Source: Hemileia vastatrix (Eukaryota; Basidiomycota; Pucciniomycetes; Pucciniales; Zaghouaniaceae). Taken from it: a stretch of DNA of 64,000 bases. The notes beneath the pieces are model-generated. The model was not told the DNA's origin. It did no database searches and saw only the letters and a list, made by a program, of their open reading frames with translations. The stretch is taken from NCBI GenBank assembly GCA_030280995.1, contig JASXTE010000011.1, forward strand, positions 124,001 to 188,000. Direction: 5' to 3'. Positions 23,702 to 34,038 of the stretch are shown piece by piece. Position numbers and translations under genes: made by a program. Positions within the stretch are counted from its first letter, which is position 1; every line of letters begins with the position of its first letter.

Positions 23702-25204
23702 ATGCCTCATTGTCCTAGATCTTCTCAAAGGCAGCCCTCACCCAGTTGTTCTTCAAATCCCACTACTCCCTCTTTCCCCCGCTCAGCCGAGAAATCTAAG
23801 ACCGTTCAATTAAAAAAAGATGATCATCTCATTCTTATCAACTGGCTGAAAACCAAATCTAACTATGATTCTTGTTTTGGTACTGAGTATGCAACTAAAG
23901 TAGGATGGACCCCAGCATCAAAATCTAATGGCTATCTTCTAATGGCAAATGAATTACCAAATAAGACCAAGGGAAGGATTGATCTTTTGCCTAAACAGAT
24001 GTCTTAATGCTTCAAGCATTACCAAGCCAAATACAAGAAGGAAAAGTCTCTTTCATCTTCCACTGGTTTCGGGGTTACCGACATTGATATAACTAAGGGT
24101 ATCAAATCCATAGATGATAAACTTGAATCTTTATGTCCTTACTTTAAAGAGATAGATGCAATTTTTGGAGAGTGAGCCAATGTTAATCCTGTAAACATGT
24201 TGGATGGAGAAGATCCTATCTCCAAACATGATGTTGAAGCAAATTTTTTCCCATCCTCTTCCTCCACTCAAGCCTCCCCTCATTTGAATGAGACCAATCT
24301 AGATAGCTTTTCTGTAGATCTTATTTGTGATTTAACCCAACCAAATCTAACTCAGGTCTGTTTCTTTTTTCTTTTATCTTATCAGTTCTATTTTTTATTT
24401 ACTTATCTTTTTCTTATTTCTTAAAAGGCTGATGAACAAACCCAGGATCCTCAATCAATTGAGTCTGAAGGTAGTGAGAATGATGAGGAGGAAAATATGA
24501 CCTTGAACAAGAAGAGTAGGGCTTCATGTACTATAAATTTCCACTCCCAAATAAGATGAAAAAGTGATACTTCATCACAAACCCCTTTTTTGTCTATGGA
24601 ACAATTTTTAGAGAAACGTGATGCTGGTAAGTGATACCATACCTCTTATTACTTTACTCTAATTTTCTTCTACTTTATATTAATTTTTATTATCACTCTA
24701 GAACAATTAGAAATTGCTAAAGAGACTCCAAGCTTTGAAAAGAAGAAATACGAGCTCTCTTTAAAGAGGGATGATAGGCTACAATATTTGGAAGAGAGGA
24801 AGTAAGAGCTCTCTTTACGGAAGGATGATTGGGCGCAAGATTTGGAGGAGAGGAAGTACGAGCTCTCTTTACAGATGGATGGTTGTGCCCAAGATTTGAA
24901 GGAGAATAAGTTTGAGTTAACTCTAAGTATTGAAAAATCAAAAAAAGAGGAGAAAACACTCAAACATCAAAACCTATTAGAGCAGATGACATATAAGTTT
25001 GATTATGAAGAAAATTCCAAAAAAAAAGATTTCTTGATAGAATGTGTTAAAGCTAATAAATCTGTTGAGAAAATTGAACATTTAAAGAAATTGTTGGATG
25101 ACTGGTTTGGTTTATTTCTCTCACATTTCAACTGTTCATATTTATTTGTACATAAAATTTACAATAATTTCCTGTGTTTCATTACTCTATTAATCATTAC
25201 TTGA
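23702..25204 (+). pseudogene. Harbinger-1 Myb/SANT-like DNA-binding protein
   Basis: ATG at 23702 (MPHCPRSSQ). The N-terminal block KKDDHLILINWLKTKSNYD...GYLLMANELPNK has the spaced aromatic/leucine pattern of the Myb/SANT-like ORF1 of PIF/Harbinger elements, which in known families helps the transposase bind DNA and enter the nucleus. Introns at 24356-24427 (GTCTGT...AAAAG) and 24627-24701 (GTAAGT...TCTAG) keep frame. The C-terminus is a coiled coil built from three copies of a 60-66 bp unit (EERKYELSL, ENKFELTLS). In-frame stops at 24005 (TAA), 24174, 24556 and 24802 make this copy a pseudogene. The last exon boundary is uncertain. Confidence 0.72.
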
Positions 25205-25270
25205 ATTTTCGTATTTTAATGTTAAATATTCTTTTTTTAAATAAATTTTTCATGTCTCCTTTGAAAATTT

Positions 25271-25690
25271 GACGATCCCCCACCCCTGGATTTTTTTGAA
25301 GTAAGGGATGGGTATCACCAAAATTCTTTCATGTCATGAATCTTGAAAGTCTTATATGAAACTTTGGCTTTACTACCCCCTTGCATTTTACCGGTATCCC
25401 CAAAATTCTTACATGTCAAAAATTTCACAAGTCTTATAAGAAATTTTGGCAAAACTCCCCATGGATTTTATTGAAGTAAGGGACAGGTATCACCAAAATA
25501 TTTACAAGTCAAAAAAATTCTATATCTGTTTTAAAAAATTGTCAATACTCTTCCCTGCATTTTGTTGAAGCAAGGGGTGGGTATCACCAAACTTTTTTCT
25601 AAGTCATCGATTTCACATGTCAGATTTGAAAATTTGGCAATATCCCCCCCCCCTGCATTTTATTGAAGTAAGGGGTGGAAGTCATCTAAA
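25271..25690 (+). repeat. Minisatellite, four to five units of about 95-100 bp
   Basis: Units share CCCTGCATTTTATTGAAGTA, AGGGGTGGGTATCACCAAAA, TTACATGTCAAAAATTTCA and a TTTTGGCAATACTCCCC end, with many substitutions and indels between units. It lies between the Myb-like gene and the Tet-like pseudogene of Harbinger-1. Confidence 0.8.
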
Positions 25691-26030
25691 TTTAATATAA
25701 TTACATAAATTATTAAATAAATATCTAATATGTATCAATTTCCCTAGTTTAAAGTAATGACAATTCCTCAAGCCAAAATGCAGATCAAATCTAGAAACAA
25801 AAGTTTGGGACTTTCCACAGGTATAGGCTAGAGGAACCCCATGAAACAAATAAATGTTATCATGATTACCTGCTATACAACCAAAGGTCGTTGGCTCATC
25901 ACTTTACTTGAGCAAATTGATATATAAAAAATATTTATTAAAAATTTATGAAAAAATATAAAATTTTTGATGACAACTCTAATCCCCATACTTTTTGGAT
26001 CTAGATAAAGTTTTTTTAAATCGATTAACT
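25691..26030. other. Spacer between minisatellite and Tet-like pseudogene
   Basis: AT-rich, no coding sequence or recognisable repeat seen. Confidence 0.4.
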
Positions 26031-26039
26031 TTACCTTCT

Positions 26040-27345
26040 TTCTTTACCTTGTTGATTCTTTGAATCAACTTATGACTGATTTGAAATTAGCAACCAAAAT
26101 GTGTTAAATCTTGACAGGATTCCAAAACAGGAGGAGCTTTGGTCGTGTGATGATTATCCTTAGAAAAATTCCAAATAGTTTCAATGATACAATTTCCCAA
26201 ACCAAAATCAATGATGAACCGGTGGTTTGGAAAATATAAACCATGTCCTTTGATTTTAGCTGGAGATGGTATTGGTTTGCCAGGTATCGGATTGATATAT
26301 GAGAATATACCAAAAGTAAGAAAATTGGTGTCATTCCTATCAATATGAATCCTATTGTGGAATCCAGAATGAATGATAATAACATAAGAAAATAAAAGAT
26401 ATTTTTGGGTGATATCTTCCCATTTGGAGTCACACCAATTTGGTATTCCAACTTTGGTTGCAAGTTCATTATTTTTTTCAAATGCTTTATTACAGAGCTT
26501 TTTGAGTTGAAGAGCAAGAAGAGAGTTAAAGGAAGGTAGAGTGTCCCATAAGCAAAAATCTTCATCTTTTTGAGCTTTAGTGATATTCTTGAGCAATGAA
26601 TATATGCCTATATAAATGAAATAAGTGAAATGATATTAAGAATGGAAAAAAAATTATTAGACATACCAAGAGAATATACTTCAACAAAACCTGGTCTCCA
26701 ACCAAATCCAATCATGATATCACCCAACAAATTCGTATTCTTTATAGGTAATCAAACCAAAGCCATTTGATAAAGAGTTATGATAAGATCTGATAGTTGA
26801 TTAAAAGATTCATCTTTTACACCATCAAATGAATGAACTTCCAAAATGAATTGAGCCTTATAAGTATTACTGATAACTGCAACAACTCAATCATCTCCAA
26901 ATTTGGTTAGATATTTGATATCTTCATGTAATTTTTTTGGATATTGATTTTTTTATCTACTTTAGTTTAATGAAAAAAAATGTTTGGGATATGACAAAAA
27001 TAAATTTCACAGAGAATTTTTTTTTCAGATATCTTTTCTTCTGATGAGACTGATTATCTTTAATTTTTTTTGATGATTTAGATGATGAATTTTATTTTCA
27101 GATATCATTTCTTCTGATGAGACTGATTATCTTTAATTTTTTTGGATGATTTAGAAGAAGAATTTTTTTCAGATATATTTTATTCTGATGAGACTGATTA
27201 TCATTAATTTTTTTGATGATTTAGAAGAAGAATGTATTGAAGTTGATTTTGAAGAAGATGATAGAGATGATAAAGATGAAGAGGATAAAGAGGATAAAGT
27301 TGAAGATGATAGAGAAGTAAGGTGTGAATCTGAAGAAGAAGACAT
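26040..27345 (-). pseudogene. Tet/JBP-like 2-oxoglutarate Fe(II) dioxygenase (fungal type), broken
   Basis: Start placed at ATG 27345-27343. The N-terminus is Ser-rich (SSSTLSSLSSSSLSSL), then a tripled SSSKSSKKIKDNQSHQKK unit. The catalytic part has GFGWRPGFVEVYSLG (to about 26670), an intron of about 70 nt, then the double-stranded beta-helix: GFHNRIHIDRNDTNFLTFG with the H-x-D iron ligands, GHGLYFPNHRFIIDFG, IIETIWN, NHHTTKAP (third ligand His) and a terminal DLTHFGC..QI.HKLIQR. This matches the Tet-like 2OG-Fe(II) oxygenases numerous in rusts, related to enzymes that oxidise 5-methylcytosine; the substrate here is unknown. Stops at 26887-26889, 26752-26754 and 26104 plus N-terminal frameshifts mark it as a pseudogene. 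Confidence 0.68.
27030..27250 (-). repeat. Three tandem units of about 72 bp in the Tet-like N-terminus
   Basis: Plus-strand unit contains TTCTTCTGATGAGACTGATT, ATCTTTAATTTTTTTGATGA and TTTAGAAGAAGAATTTTT. On the minus strand each unit encodes SSKSSKKIKDNQSHQKK when in frame. It is followed at 27236-27320 by a GATGAAGAGGATAA-rich stretch encoding the poly-Ser region. Confidence 0.82.
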
Positions 27346-27815
27346 TTTTTTGATCTGAAAAAAATTTAAATTTAAAAAAAAAAATTCAACACATATTTAA
27401 AAAAAAAACTCATGTAATAATATCTTTTAAAATAGAATTTAAAGCAATATCCTTTTAAAAAAAATATTAAAAAACTTTTAAAACAAAAAAAAAATTAAAA
27501 ATTTTCAGTAAAAATTATTTCAAAAAAAAAAATACAAAAGAAAACCTGAAGTTTGGCTATCAAAAACCTTCACAGAGAATCCTGTCAAAATAATTTAAAA
27601 AAAATTTTTTTTTAAATCAGTAAAAGAAAAATCAGAACAAATAAATTAAAAAAAAATTAATTCAGTAAAATTATTTGTAAGAAAAATTAAAAATTAAAAT
27701 CTAAACCTTTTTTGTTTTGTAATTTACAGGGAAAGACCTTAACAGAATGTAATAGTTTTTTTTTCTAAAATTCTTCCAAAAAAAAATTACATTTTAGTAT
27801 GTTTTTTAAAAAATA
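27346..27815. other. A-rich non-coding stretch
   Basis: Long runs of A on the plus strand with no recognisable feature; on the minus strand it would be the T-rich upstream region of the Tet-like gene. Confidence 0.4.
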
Positions 27816-27819
27816 GGTA

Positions 27820-28440
27820 ACCCCTCTTTAACCCCCATAACAGTCCCCTTTCCCCCCCTTTATTTCTCTGAAATCACCTCTAAAATCCCTCCCTCCTTGC
27901 CTCAAAACCACCCTCAAATCCCCCTGAAACCCCTTCCTTAATTGCCACAAATCCCCCCAAAATCCCCCTCTTAGTTACCTTAAACCCCCCCCCCCTCACC
28001 GCTCTTTAAATGTTCCAACCCCCCCCTTTCCCCCCCTCTTTAGCTGCTTCAAACCCCCCCCTTCCACTCCCCTTAAGCCTCCTCTAGCCCCTACTCCTCC
28101 TTAATAAACAATAACTAACGATTGTTGGTTAAGGAGGAGGGGGGGGTAGAGGTGGCTAAAGGGGAGGGGACCTAAAAGGGGGGAAGGGGGTTTTGAGACA
28201 GGTAAAGAGAGGAAAAGGGGGGAGAGTTAAGGCATCTAAAGGGAGGGGAAGGGGGGTGATGAGGCGCCTAAAGAGAGGGGAAGGGGGGGTCATGAGACAC
28301 CTAAAGAGGGGGGAAAGGGGGGATTTGGGACAGGCAAGGAGGGTGAAATAAGGGGGACATGAGGAAGGTAAAGAGAGGGGAGAAGGAGTGACTTGAGGCA
28401 GGTAAAGAGAGAGGAAAAGGGGTTAAATGAGGCAGCTAAA
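27820..28440. repeat. Inverted minisatellite: C-rich block then G-rich block
   Basis: 27820-28105 is pyrimidine-rich on the plus strand with many runs of C5 or longer; 28120-28440 is purine-rich with runs of G4-G9. The two halves are diverged inverted copies built from about 38-bp units (G-rich form: CTAAAGAGAGGGGAAGGGGG then TGAGGCA). The centre is a hairpin: CTCCTCCTTAA (28094-28104) pairs with TTAAGGAGGAG (28129-28139). The G runs could form G-quadruplexes. Confidence 0.82.
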
Positions 28441-28700
28441 GAGGGTGAAGGAGACAAAAAAAAAGAGAAAAAAAAGCGAAAAAAGAGAAAAAAAAAGTTA
28501 TTCTAACCTTTAAAATAAAAAAAAGGACTTACAAAAAAAAAAAAAAAAAAAACAAGAAACAAGAAACAAGAAACAAAAAACAAAAAACAAGAAACAAGAA
28601 ACAAGAAACAAGAAACAAAAAAAAGCAAAATAAAAAAATTCATGATTAGCAAATAAAAAACAAGAAAAAAGAAAAAAAAGACTTACCTGGTGAGATGAGT
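28441..28700 (+). repeat. A-rich simple-sequence tract with (ACAAGAA)n
   Basis: Runs of A interrupted by AAGAA and, at 28550-28615, about nine repeats of the 7-mer ACAAGAA or ACAAAAA. No coding sequence. Confidence 0.85.
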
Positions 28701-28956
28701 TGAGAAAATAAAAGTAACAAAAATATTTGAGTGATGTTTGAAGAGAGGATGAAAAGGATATGAGTGATGAATGAAAAAAAAATCACTGACAAAATATGTT
28801 ATTTCATGTTGAGCTGGTGAAAGAAAACCAATGAGCCATCCAAAAAAAGGTTATTCACTGTAAATTCCAAAAAAAAATGAATATGCAACAAACCAAAATA
28901 CCAAACCAAGTGAATAAAGTACACAAAGAGGACATTTGGAGAGTAAAAAAAATAAT

Positions 28957-29740
28957 TTAAAAGGGTGGTGAAGAGAAATGTTGGAGAGTAATAGGCATAA
29001 TGACAGAGCGTATGCCGGTTGAATGAATGTTTTGTGATTCAAGGGAGGGGGGAGCCGGTGCTGGTTCAGGATCCTCTTCTTCATAAAGATCATTCCACTC
29101 ATCCTTTAAATCAGCTAGGATATTGTGGAGTATAATGCAAGTCATGATCCAATGATTTGAAGTTTTGATCTCCATTTTTTTTGAAATTGTATTCTGAGCT
29201 CCCAAAGACTAGAAAATTGTTTCTTTAAAATACCTATAGCATGTTCAACTTGTACTCTTGATTGGGCAAGGTGATAATTAAATTTAGTTTTGGGTTCATT
29301 TTCTAAGGTTGCACCATGGAAAGCAGGTATAATGTACTTCCCACTTGCATATGCTGAGTCTGAAAGGAGGTACTGAGATTCATCAAAGTATGAGTCAGGG
29401 GTTTGAGAAATCCTCATTCTTTGGAAGACAGAAGAGTCATGACATGAGCCAGGGAAGCCACTATGAAAAGCAATAAATTTTTTATTGACATCACATACAA
29501 GTTGAACAGCAATAGAGTATCTAGAAAGAAGATAAAAAGTTAGTTTATAAAGGATGAGAAATTGGAGAAGATTTTGAAGAAACCTTTTTTTGTGATCAAA
29601 ATAATGGTTGCCATCATGAGCAGGCTTTTGACTCAAAGGTATAGTTGTGCATTCAACAAATCCTACACAGCCAGGGAAACCTTCAGCTTGCATTACTTGA
29701 GAGGATTCAAGTCACTTTTCTGGAGTTGGCCAAGCAAGTC
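28957..29740 (-). pseudogene. Harbinger-1 transposase, C-terminal half
   Basis: Reads from the insertion point of gypsy C (29740) as LAWPTPEK*LESSQVMQAEG, then GFVECTTIPLSQKP, an intron of about 60 nt (GTTTCTTC...TTTCTAG, ending near 29522), YSIAVQLVCDVNKKF, FPGSCHDSSVF, YLLSDSAYASGKYIIP and RVQVEHAIGILKKQF. This is the DDE_Tnp_4 nuclease of PIF/Harbinger elements: the second Asp (SDSAY) and the Glu (VEHAIG) are present, but the first catalytic Asp (usually VDGT) reads VECT. A stop lies at the EK* junction and a frameshift near 29190. The tail SNHWIMTCIILHNIL is in another frame. Confidence 0.87.
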
Positions 29741-30212
29741 TGTCAGCCTAGATATCCCTAGTACTGAGTAATTCTTCTACTTAAAATAAGATAACCTTAA
29801 GTACATTAAGCTTATATCTTAAAAATAAGGTTAAAACAATAATATATATGATTATATTACATATATATATAATTATTACTCTATTATATAAGCTATAGTA
29901 GTTTAAATAGCTTATCCATAGCCTAATAATATTTATTAAGGTGTTAATGGAGTCATAATATACTTATCTTAAGTAATATTAAGTAATTATTGACATACAT
30001 AAGCTTATATGTATACATTAATCTCATATTCAGTGAAATATGCAGTATATTATGTATATTTAGGTATATAAGTGGGTTTTAGCCTCTTAATAGCCTATAA
30101 ACTTTGTCTTTCTGCTTATTTTAGGTCATATGGACATATCCAGTGGACTCACAACGCCTAAAGAAGCATAAACATCTATTTCAAGTGCATACACTCAGTC
30201 TGGACAACTTAA
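29741..30212 (+). repeat. gypsy C 5' LTR, first piece
   Basis: Matches 54385-54856 of the 3' LTR. It ends TGGACAACTTAA, where TAA (30210-30212) is the target duplication of CACTA-2. Confidence 0.93.
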
Positions 30213-30251
30213 CACCAGGTCAAAAGTTAGACGACTTGCAGTCAAGTGGTT
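30213..30251 (+). repeat. CACTA-2 left terminal inverted repeat
   Basis: Pairs with 47168-47206. Next to it inside are AAGTAAC-type short repeats (30265-30310: AAAGTAACATC, GAAGTAACC, GAAGTAACTTC), which could be subterminal binding motifs. Confidence 0.9.
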
Positions 30252-31240
30252 TTTCAGGTATCTTAAAGTAACATCAGAAGTAACCTTTGAAGTAACTTCA
30301 GTGCTTAAATAACTTACAAGCCAGACCAAAACTCTTAGTGTCTCTGTACCAAAAAGAATTTTAGTGAAAGTATATTGCACTGCTTATTGTTAAAACTTTC
30401 TATCTTATTTGATCTTGAGTGACTTCTGGAAATTGTGCCTCAGTGCTCTATTAGCTTTTTTTCCTGGTAAGAAGTCCTCCATTTTAGCTATGCTTACACC
30501 ATTTATTCAAGGCCAATTAAATAACTTTTCATAATTTTCTTTCTGTAGGTTGGCATCATAGACTTTACCAGGACAAAAATCAATGGAGCCACATAGAAAA
30601 GTCCCATACCCTGTTATTGTTAAGCAAAGGTAATTATGATTCAGTCATGAAAATTTATCCTACAGGGACTATTATAATATTCTTAATATTACTGTATTTC
30701 AAAGATGAATAATGGCCAACAATGTCAATTTTTTAGAATGATTTAGTGACTTTTTGACGGTAGAAGAGGTATAATATCAATTTGAAAATAGACTTATACT
30801 TATAAAGTTTTTAAAAACAAATATATACAATAAAAAGAACATACTCAGATTATACTCAAACCTGTAATTTATAAAATTGCATCATAGTTTCAGGGATATA
30901 GTTCACCATGTTCAAAAAAAACTTATATGATTTGTTCAAGTGAGGTTTCACCTATAGCAATAAACAAAAGGAGTTGTAAAAAAATATTACACTGTAGTTA
31001 GAGTTATAAAAAGGTGAAAAAATTAAATATTTTCACTAATCATCAATAGTCAATCAAACCCCTTCTAATACTCATTCTAATTTTAGTTCTGTTTTTAAAT
31101 ATTTTTTAGCTTATAGGAAACTTTATAAACTTAGGGAAAGGAAATTAAGAGTATGTAAAAGGAATTACATGTATCCTCCAAGCTATGATGAAAAATAAGG
31201 TTAATATTTAGAAAGGTTTTTTACCAAATATAGTATAGCT
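30252..31240. other. CACTA-2 left subterminal region
   Basis: About 1 kb of AT-rich DNA with no coding sequence. Short AAGTAAC repeats lie in its first 60 bases. It probably contains the 3' end of the leftmost gene. Confidence 0.4.
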
Positions 31241-33431
31241 TCAATAAGTTTGAACAAGTAATGCATTCATTTTTTTTAACAATTTAAGTTGTTCTGCATT
31301 CAAAGTAGCTTGACTTTTGCAACAGTAAAATTCTATAACAGTTGCTAAATCTTCCGAATTGACTTTTGTCTCAGTATCAACAAGGGACTGCTCTACCACA
31401 GACAAATTATTGTAGTATGTTTCATCTAAAAAGGCTTTTGGAAGATCCCCAGGAAAAGCTTCTTCACCAATATCATCCATAGGGAAACTGCTGGGACCTG
31501 CAAAAGGTTGACCACCTTCTGTTCCTGGGGGTTGAGGGACATTCAATTTTCGATCAAACTTTTATTTGATAGCTGCCTTGGCTGTTTGAGATTTAGAATT
31601 TGCAAGTGATTTGGACATTGACCCCCTGTCAAGTCCATTTAAACATTGAACCAAACCTGCACTTCTCCAATGAATTGGAAGTTTTAATCTACTCCCATCT
31701 TGGCCTTCCTCAGTATCAGAGTGAATACAGATATCTTTGAATAATCCAGACATATCAGGGACCAAAAAAGATGAAGCCATGTTTATTCGTCCATCACGCA
31801 ACTATAAAAATATTATATTTAGTCTCAAAAACATTTGAAAAGCTATAAAATGAACATGCTTACCTCTCTTCTTCTTTTAGAAATTTGAACCTTCATTTTT
31901 TTCAACTTCACCTTTTCAATCTTTTGAGTTTCAGATGATTTATCTTTTGACATATCAGCAAATTTTTTAGACTGCCCAGAGATCCACCTCTCTAGGATGC
32001 TAAAAAATGCTTCATCTGTAACAGACTCATCTGAAACTGAAAAGTTTATCAAACCCTTCCCGTGATAGCAGGCCTTCCATCCAAGAACAATGTGAGTGAT
32101 TATGATAGAGTTCCACTCTCCATCCATACTAGATCCCCAAAGATAGCAAAAACAGCTTATACCAGTTTGGTCCAATTGTGCTTCAGCTTGACATTTCCAC
32201 TTTGTATTAATCATCTGGCCAGGAGGTAAAGCATAGTCAGTAGTTGGGACAAATTTTGGATTTTTGAAGGTTGAAACGAGTTTTTGGGTTTCGGCTTTAA
32301 TGACTAACTGTTGCTGAGCTGGGGCTAATTTTGTACGTGGCTTATCCTGAATTGCTTTAATCACCTTCTCCATCTCAGTTTGGGAAGTGCGCCATTGATT
32401 GACTATCTCATTGGAAGGAGGATCAGGAATTTTATGAGTAGCTGGGTCAATTCCTAGGAGGAGTCTAGCAAAAGAAATAATGGAGCAACCCAATGGAGCA
32501 GAGGCAGAAGGAATAGGTGATTTAAAAGCCAAATTGGCAGTTTTCTTTTTTGTAGCATTTTAAGTTTTTCTCTTCTTGGAGGTGTGTTCATGATGCTTGT
32601 GAAATTTGATATATGACTTAGGATCCAAGCCAGCTGTACCTGAAATGGGCCCCATAGAGATTAGAAATTATATACAAAATAATGAATCTTTCAAACATAC
32701 CACACTCTGAAAAATCATCATCACTAGCAAAAAATTCTGAAATTTCTCTATCATCAGGATGTTGTGCTGTTTCTGAAAAAGATAAAATGTGATTATCTGT
32801 CATTGTTCCATATGAAAAAACCAATCATTTAAAAATACTAACCTGTTACCAAAAAAAAAAGATTTAATAAGTTATAAGTTTATATTATTTGCAATAAAAA
32901 AATCAAACATTAATTTTATTTACCATTTGGATTTTCACCAGTTTCCCCACCACTGGGACCCGGTGGATTGGATGGTACATCGGGAGGATTTGGTGGGGGT
33001 GGAGGTGGTGGAGGTGGAGGTGGTGGAGGTGGTGGAGGTGGTGGACCTTGTGTTGGTGGTGGTGGGCCTTGTGGACCTGGTGGACCTGGTGGACCAGGTG
33101 GTGGTAAAGGTGATTGATGATATGGGGATGGAGGAGGAGGAGGTTGAGGGGTGAATGAGAATTGTGGGAGTTGTATAGGTGGTGGTGGATATGGGGAAGC
33201 AGTATGTGATGGGCCAGGGGAGTCTTGGGTAAAAGGGATAGAATCAGATCTAGTACTAGGTGAACCAATATACGGATCAAAATAGTAGCGTAATTGAGAA
33301 TCATGTTCAGAAGGATTTGGGTGTTGAAAAAGGCTTCTTTGATGACTGTGTTGGTGCCGCAGGCTTTCTCTAATTACAGATTCAGATGATTGAGAGTGTG
33401 GTGACTCAGGGTCTTCCTGAGGTTCAGTCAT
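31241..33431 (-). pseudogene. CACTA-2 companion protein paralogue 1 (Pro-rich N-terminus)
   Basis: ATG at 33431-33429. Exon 1 encodes a His/Gln-rich start and a Pro-rich region ending in a run of about 17 Pro. Small exons follow (around 32824-32700, 32532-31864). The core has SFARLLLGIDP, ILERWISGQSKKF and a basic ISKRRRE. A 62-nt phase-0 intron (31863-31802) precedes LRDGRINMASSF, IHSDTEEGQDG and PIHWRSAGL. This aligns with exon 3 of the CACTA-1 companion (LRDARFKFAV, AHSDDEY, PFRSESA), with an intron at the same place. A TAA at 31562 lies in frame before LNVPQPPGT, so the gene is probably broken. Upstream exon borders are provisional. Confidence 0.65.
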
Positions 33432-34038
33432 AACAACTTTTTTTCTTGTAAATATTTGAAAATTAGAAATATAAAAATAAAATTGACATACCTTCCCTAA
33501 TAGGTTCCATCTTAAATGTATTGGCTTGTTATAAAATTAAATTAAATTTGAACCAAAGACTGTAAATGGTGGATGTTTAAAATAAGATTTAAGGAAGGTG
33601 TAAAAATTCCAACATTTTATTTAGAGCAAAAAAAATTTTCATGCATTATGCATTGTAAGTTTGGCTTCACCAAAATGATCCAAAAAATTTATGAACAGAA
33701 ATGTGAGAAAAGAGAAAGACACAATTACTGTTATCATTTGTGAGCTATCAAATCCAATAATCAACATACAAAAAAATAAGTTTCATATACATTCATACAC
33801 TTCATAATTACATTTCATATTATTAGATTTTGGAAAATTTCATTGCAACACCATCATATGTAAAAATAATCAAAAGAAAATTCATTAAATATCAACAAGT
33901 GAATAAAAAAGTGATAAATGTTAAAAAAATTTAAAAAAAGTGTATTTTATGCAGCCAACTGAATCTCATATTTTTGAACTATGGTTTCAACAACACAATT
34001 AACATAAATGAATTTCAAGAAAAAATCAATAAATCTAA

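Noticed and set aside
29562..29771. Plus-strand frame spanning the Harbinger/LTR boundary
   Set aside because: It crosses the insertion junction at 29741 and is antisense to the transposase.
32903..33304. His/Leu-rich and (plus strand, 32927-33154) Val/Glu-rich reading frames
   Set aside because: Both are shadow frames of the poly-proline coding repeat of companion paralogue 1.
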